A stretch of DNA of 64,000 nucleotides from Balanoglossus misakiensis. Taxonomy: Eukaryota > Hemichordata. A program made the translations under genes and the position numbers. Where the stretch lies: assembly GCA_040954595.2 (NCBI GenBank), contig CM082579.2:372001-436000 (forward strand). The letters run 5' to 3'. Shown here piece after piece: positions 52,931 to 64,000 of the stretch (position 1 is its first letter; each line of letters starts with the position of its first letter). Below the pieces are notes generated by a model. It was not told the DNA's origin. It was given only the letters and a program-made list of their open reading frames with translations, and made no database searches.

Positions 52931-55900
52931 CCACGAAACAAAACAAATAAGAAACTTCATCACACGTGTCACAGTAACACCAGGGTATCTGCACACAATT
53001 TGTGGTAATTATTTCTATGTCAGAAACACCAAAATGTTGCGCCGTTTAGTTAAGCCAATATTTTTGTTTGCAGATTCTGCCTCGTACTCGGTTGACACCA
53101 CTCACCACCAAAATGTGTAAATGTTCTGCTGCGTGAGTTCATCAAACAATATTCATATTCCCTATGCATTTTGTATTTCGGATTTCTGGGTATGTTGCCA
53201 TTTTAAACTGATAGCTATTTGCAGAAAAGTCAAAAGAATATTCTACTACAAAAAGTTCTGTAATTGCTGTTGGCCCAGACGTCTGATTGTTAGTTCCTAC
53301 AACAAATTGTGTAAGTGTTATATAGCCTCATAGGGTTATAGCAAAATATAAATACTTGTGATTTTATTGAAAGAAGTACTGAGATATAACGTAGGTTTTG
53401 CAGTGACAAGAGTATTAAAAATCCCCATCACAGACTACCGATATATCATACACTGTCATGATGAAAACAGAGTGGTAGGCCTATATGTCTGCGGCAATAC
53501 AAAACATCAACTCGCGCTGTTGTCAAAAGTAACGGAAATCATCTTAAAAGTTTAAAAACACAGCAACGTTTGAAATTGATGATCGTCAGCTGGTGAGCGA
53601 GGCAAGATGTTTGAAGCTGACAGCCTCGAGTTCTGATCTCAACGCTGTACGGCTCGCTGAGTACCAACAAATTAAGGCGAGTCTTTTATCTTCTAGTCGA
53701 CTGTGTTATTAGAGTTCGTTGGTGCACAGCTGACGCGCAACGTGAACCTAACAAAACCTTTGGACACCTTCTCCGGAGATAATGAAGGATTCGTCGTAAT
53801 ATATTTGTTGAACGGTCTGGCGAACATTTCAAATAAAGACGTCTGGTGGCATACAGCAAAATTGGAGATTAATTTACGCTGATTTAGGTCCACTTTCTCC
53901 GTAGTCATGCGAATTACCGATGCCATGGAGATGCCAAGCGCCCGAACTGGCTCAAGATTTTACCAAATATCTTCAAACGTTTGGGTCTGTCCGTAAAAGT
54001 GTGTATCAACAAACTTTATGACTGTTCTAGTGTCTGGCAAGGGATATCTCCCTTGCATTGTAATGTATACCATCCTTTGAACCGCCAATATTTGCTTGGA
54101 TTCAACCGCCTGTATTTATTCCACAATGACTGGTTTTCGGCGACATCTCGACCGTAGTTCATTTTACCAAAACAACAGTCAAACGCACGCAGTAATGAAT
54201 CGATATCAACAAGTCTGATATATGTCGTAAATTTGGTTTAATCTAACTTGGTGCTTTTCACCCCTAATTATTAAACATTTAAATCTGAATCAAAATAATC
54301 GCATCCAACTTGTGGTAGAGTCGAACTCTAAGCGGCACACTTTGAACAGCGTCATCATTTATGTCGCCCTGTCATTTGCCGGCAGACGACTTTGATGTCG
54401 GAAACACGTTCATCTATTTTCCCCGCGTTTCGGGCACCTAGAGTAGTATTTCGTAAGTGGGTAAAAAGTGAAGGGTTCGCACTGCGTCGTCAATTGGTAA
54501 AATTTGCATTTGTTGTTTTCATCAGCCGGCGACTTCTTTTGAAGTAAAGACAGTAGTAATACCTTTCTCACATCTCATCTGTTTTGTTTCTGAGCAAAAG
54601 AATTTGGAAGAGAATTTCATAAGAGGGGTAGAAGTGGACAATTAACACTGCTCTGATAAGTAATACACATCTCAACATGTCGATAAAGCAAACAGATGTC
54701 AAAACCAAACCAGATAACGAAAAAAAACATTCTAGCCATCGCTAATTTATGAAAAGATCCACATCGGGCATGTCTGAGCGATTTTCTCGTGCCTTCTGCT
54801 ATTGTTTACCCCAATGCGCTTTATCTCATTCATTGGTGACTTCAAAGCCCAACAAATCCGAAACGCATTGTTGACTTTCCAGGCCTTGTTTTCACAACAT
54901 GCACAAACAATACAAGGCTGGTGAAACTGAAGGGTTTAATCAGTTTCAAATTGAAAGACAATTTTCCAAATACTTGACTGTACATGTGTGGCTTCAGACA
55001 ATGTCCAACTGTACGCTTTTAACGAAAAGATTTTGCCAGGAACGAAAAGAGACGCGTTGCAACATTTACTGACTTCGAGACCATACAGTCACCCATTCCA
55101 TTCAATTCATTTTCTTGGAATAAAACTTGACAATTACTGTCTGAGTTTTCTGACAAGTCCCGAGTTAATAACGGGAAGGCGATTGTTTAGACTTGGTGTG
55201 TGTTTGGTGAAAGTATTTTTTTTTACTTCGCATTTGAACCATGGCAACCAGGTAAAACTCTTGTATATTAACATGCAGAAAAGCTACTTTGATGTTGACT
55301 TGTTTCAACCAAACTTCTCTAGTCAAAGGTCACATATTTTTGCAGCAAACTCAAAAACCCCGAAACGGCACTTTTTCCCTGCAGACCAACGTCGGTGTGA
55401 CGACGATATCATTTATGAGTCACAAAACTACCGTCTCTTGTTTTGTGGAACATTCCAGCCTTTAAAATCTGGTATTTTGCAGGTACGTCAAACTTTTTCA
55501 ATTAACACGACTACGTCAAGACACGCTGTAAGTACAATAGGGGGGCAATAAACGCGCGTAAGTCGACGGGCGGCAGAGACCATCGGACAGATGTACCTGG
55601 CGTAAAATTTCTATCACCACAAAACCATCTAAAATCTACTCGTTGGAAAATCTTTTTCTTGGGTTTATTAGAGTAGTTTCCTCTCTTTTGACTCCCTAAC
55701 AATATTTAAGAAGACCACAACCACTGTAGATCATCATTTGTAGTCAGACAGCTATGTTTAATCATGAGTTGTGGTTACAATCCACAGACCACAAGATTTT
55801 AAACCACAGAATATTTGTCCGTTTTAAACTGAGCATACCTGGTAACGTCAGAAATTATTTTTAGTCATATATCTTGAAAATTGATGCATATTAGCGGTTG

Positions 55901-58028
55901 TAGTTTAAAATACCAAAACACCGGGCCTATAGACAGTTTTTTTTCTGGTCGAGATGCGATGGAATCCGAATTGTAAGCAACTTGTTGAATTGCAAATCAG
56001 TGCCATGTCTTGGCGTAACATAATACAGCTCAGCAATCTGAAACTCATACGAAACAAACATCCAATGACAAAAATGTCGTCACAGATTGTGCGTGACGTC
56101 ATTTCGATTTGGTTACTTTGTGTGTTTTAAAAGACCGTCAAAAAATCTGAATAAGAATCATGGTGATTTTATTTAAACCTTTGACTCAAAAAACAATGCG
56201 ATTGGTTCACGCGACAACTCTAATTAATACGGACGACATTCAGAGAGTTGGAGATACTTTGTTTGTTTTGTGTGACGCATCAATTGATGTGTATTATTCG
56301 TCATAGTTACAAAAAACTGTGTCAAATCTTAAAAGTGTGCTTCCCTGGAAATGAAAATTACTGTATGGCAATAAATCATGCATGATAGTCATTTTTTGTA
56401 CTTTTTGAAACCGGTGATTAGGGGACATAACAGACTATTTAATATAAAGGAAAATTGCGAAGATTAGAAATGACAATGCAGCAAATAAGAGCAAGAGTTG
56501 ATTTCATCTCAGGTCAAATGTGTGCGTATTGAGCGAAATTGAAAACGCTGATGGTGTTTAAGATTCGTTTGACAGATTTATGACAAATAACTCATCAATT
56601 TACCTTGTCCGTCATTAATACTCAAATAAATCAATGTCCGAATTCAAAGAAAGCTTCGCCCATTCAGGTACACCGTATGTTTGATTTCATAACGAGGGAA
56701 TAATATGCAGGCTGTTTCTGGTGTTATATCGAAAGGCCAAAAATAACATGAGGTTGTACCGAAGCGGGTGTGGAAAATCTGTTGCATTATATTAGTCGCT
56801 ATTTACATTTGAGTTTCACAGACCAAACATTTTCGAGAGGATTTTACAAAATTATATTCCCGAAATTGGCAAACTTGAACGATGCGGTCCTTTTTTATGT
56901 CAGTGGGGAAAGAGAGACAGAAATGAGAACAAAGACCTGAGAAGCGATAGAAATTTGATCTGAAGCAGGGAGTTCACAGAATTCACAGAACAACACACAC
57001 ATTGTAAATTTCACACAAAAAATATTTTCAATTGCTTTCTTATTAAAACACAGCATGACTGTCAGAAATTGTCGATTACAAATGAAAACAGGCACAAGAA
57101 TAATTTATGGAAGGGACACCGTTTGAGAGTCTTTGTGCTCAGGTCCCCTGCATCTCAACTGATAGATAGCTGGAAAGACCACTATATTTAATTGCGACCA
57201 CTTTCGGACATTGTCATGAGGAGATTCCCATTTATCAGTTCGTCCCTTGAGTCAGTGTTTGTTCCTTGTAACATTTCAACGCTGGCATTTCCAACTTGTA
57301 CGTCAACACAATGGCATTGTCCCTGGTGACCTGTGCCCACAGAAAGCAACAGTCTCTCCGGTTCCACTCCAATTCTTCAGATACCTCATTACAAACGTTT
57401 AACCAAAGGTCTACGCCTCGACAAATAATTTATGTAAACGCAGCGCGCTTCGCTGCCGTGGAAACCAGTGACACGTCGCCATGACTACGTGGCTAGTCCT
57501 GCCCTATTGCACGGTTATGTTTCAATCTGTTGTGTATAGAGATCTGTACACACAAATGGCAAGCCATGTAATACCAACTCTACATCAATATGGAAGGAGA
57601 AAAGTGAAAATCAACATGGCAAAACTTGAAATCGACTGCATGGAAGTTTACAAATTAAAATCTTTGGATAAGCTTATTGCTTGACCAAATGTTAACATTC
57701 GGCCAGAATGCGAACTTCCAAATAGACATTAGGCTGAGAGAGACGTATTACCAGTCTGTCTCTGGGCAGGGCTGAATGGTCACTCCTTATTCTGAGCCAT
57801 TTCAGATTCCGTGTCAATTCGTCCACCAATTAACAAATACACCAGTCAAAGGTATGTGAAAGTCTAGCTGGTATTATAGTCACTGTTCATATACTTGAGT
57901 TGAACAACTGTATACTTCATTCAATATGTGGTCACCTTGTGTGTAAGTCTACACTTGATCTGGCAATTTGCCCAGTTTTATAGACGACGAGTCTCGGCTG
58001 ACAGAAAATCGCAGCAAAGTATTGGTCA
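52931..58028. other. Non-coding region downstream of FAM181
   Basis: No gene supported. The longest frame, 54988-55551 (187 codons, no ATG at its beginning), has no recognisable motif. The right end should include the FAM181 3' UTR. As the flank of a likely developmental gene, it could hold enhancers, but I see no specific evidence for one. Confidence 0.45.

Positions 58029-64000
<5,972 letters not shown>

Noticed and set aside
53590-53670. tRNA-like look of a stretch with GCTCGCTGAGTACC
   Set aside because: No cloverleaf or internal B-box with correct spacing could be formed.
54988-55551. 187-codon open frame
   Set aside because: No ATG at its start, no recognisable domain, no splice partners. 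Frames this long arise by chance in 13 kb searched in six frames.

Overview
This is intron-rich animal nuclear DNA (GT-AG introns, AT-rich non-coding sequence). The gene set suggests an invertebrate deuterostome such as a hemichordate or cephalochordate: an uninterrupted FAM181 gene (a family known mainly from chordates), a pair of TNF-receptor-type genes, and single-copy versions of genes duplicated in vertebrates (SLC36, INPP4, MAGOH). I cannot fix the species. The palindrome TACATGTA recurs in the non-coding DNA, as in several marine invertebrate genomes. I see no prokaryotic operons, CRISPR arrays, rRNA or tRNA genes.

Layout: (1) 1.5-5.5 kb, + strand, a complete 10-exon SLC36/PAT proton-coupled amino acid transporter. 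(2) 7.7-20.2 kb, - strand, a complete 35-exon NUP98-NUP96 precursor with GLFG repeats, GLEBS motif, autoproteolytic HFS site and NUP96 scaffold; its 3' end faces the SLC36 3' end. (3) 22.0-24.5 kb (-) and 25.8-27.9 kb (+), two short TNF-receptor-superfamily membrane proteins, head to head, with the same four-exon structure; they look like an inverted duplication sharing a 1.3 kb promoter region. (4) 29.4-30.9 kb (-) MAGOH and 31.4-41.1 kb (+) an INPP4-type phosphoinositide 4-phosphatase, divergent from a 0.57 kb promoter interval. (5) 42.4-44.8 kb (-), a complete RNF14-type RBR ubiquitin ligase. (6) 44.8-58.0 kb, about 13 kb with no gene I can support. (7) 58.0-59.2 kb (-), a single-exon FAM181 gene with the family's conserved block and TEAD-binding-type segment. 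(8) 59.2-64.0 kb, no gene seen.

All exon models were built by hand by joining exons at GT/AG sites. In each of the six multi-exon genes the exon lengths sum to a whole number of codons, the phases agree at every junction, and the product resembles its family from end to end.

The most interesting point is that the INPP4 gene encodes an N-terminal PH module resembling the separate vertebrate protein PLEKHJ1, and one exon contains both the end of that module and the start of the INPP4 homology. Other notable items are the divergent TNFR pair, the invertebrate FAM181 with its TEAD-type motif, a perfect 34-bp inverted repeat upstream of NUP98, a four-copy higher-order microsatellite in an INPP4 intron, and several small inverted-repeat elements.
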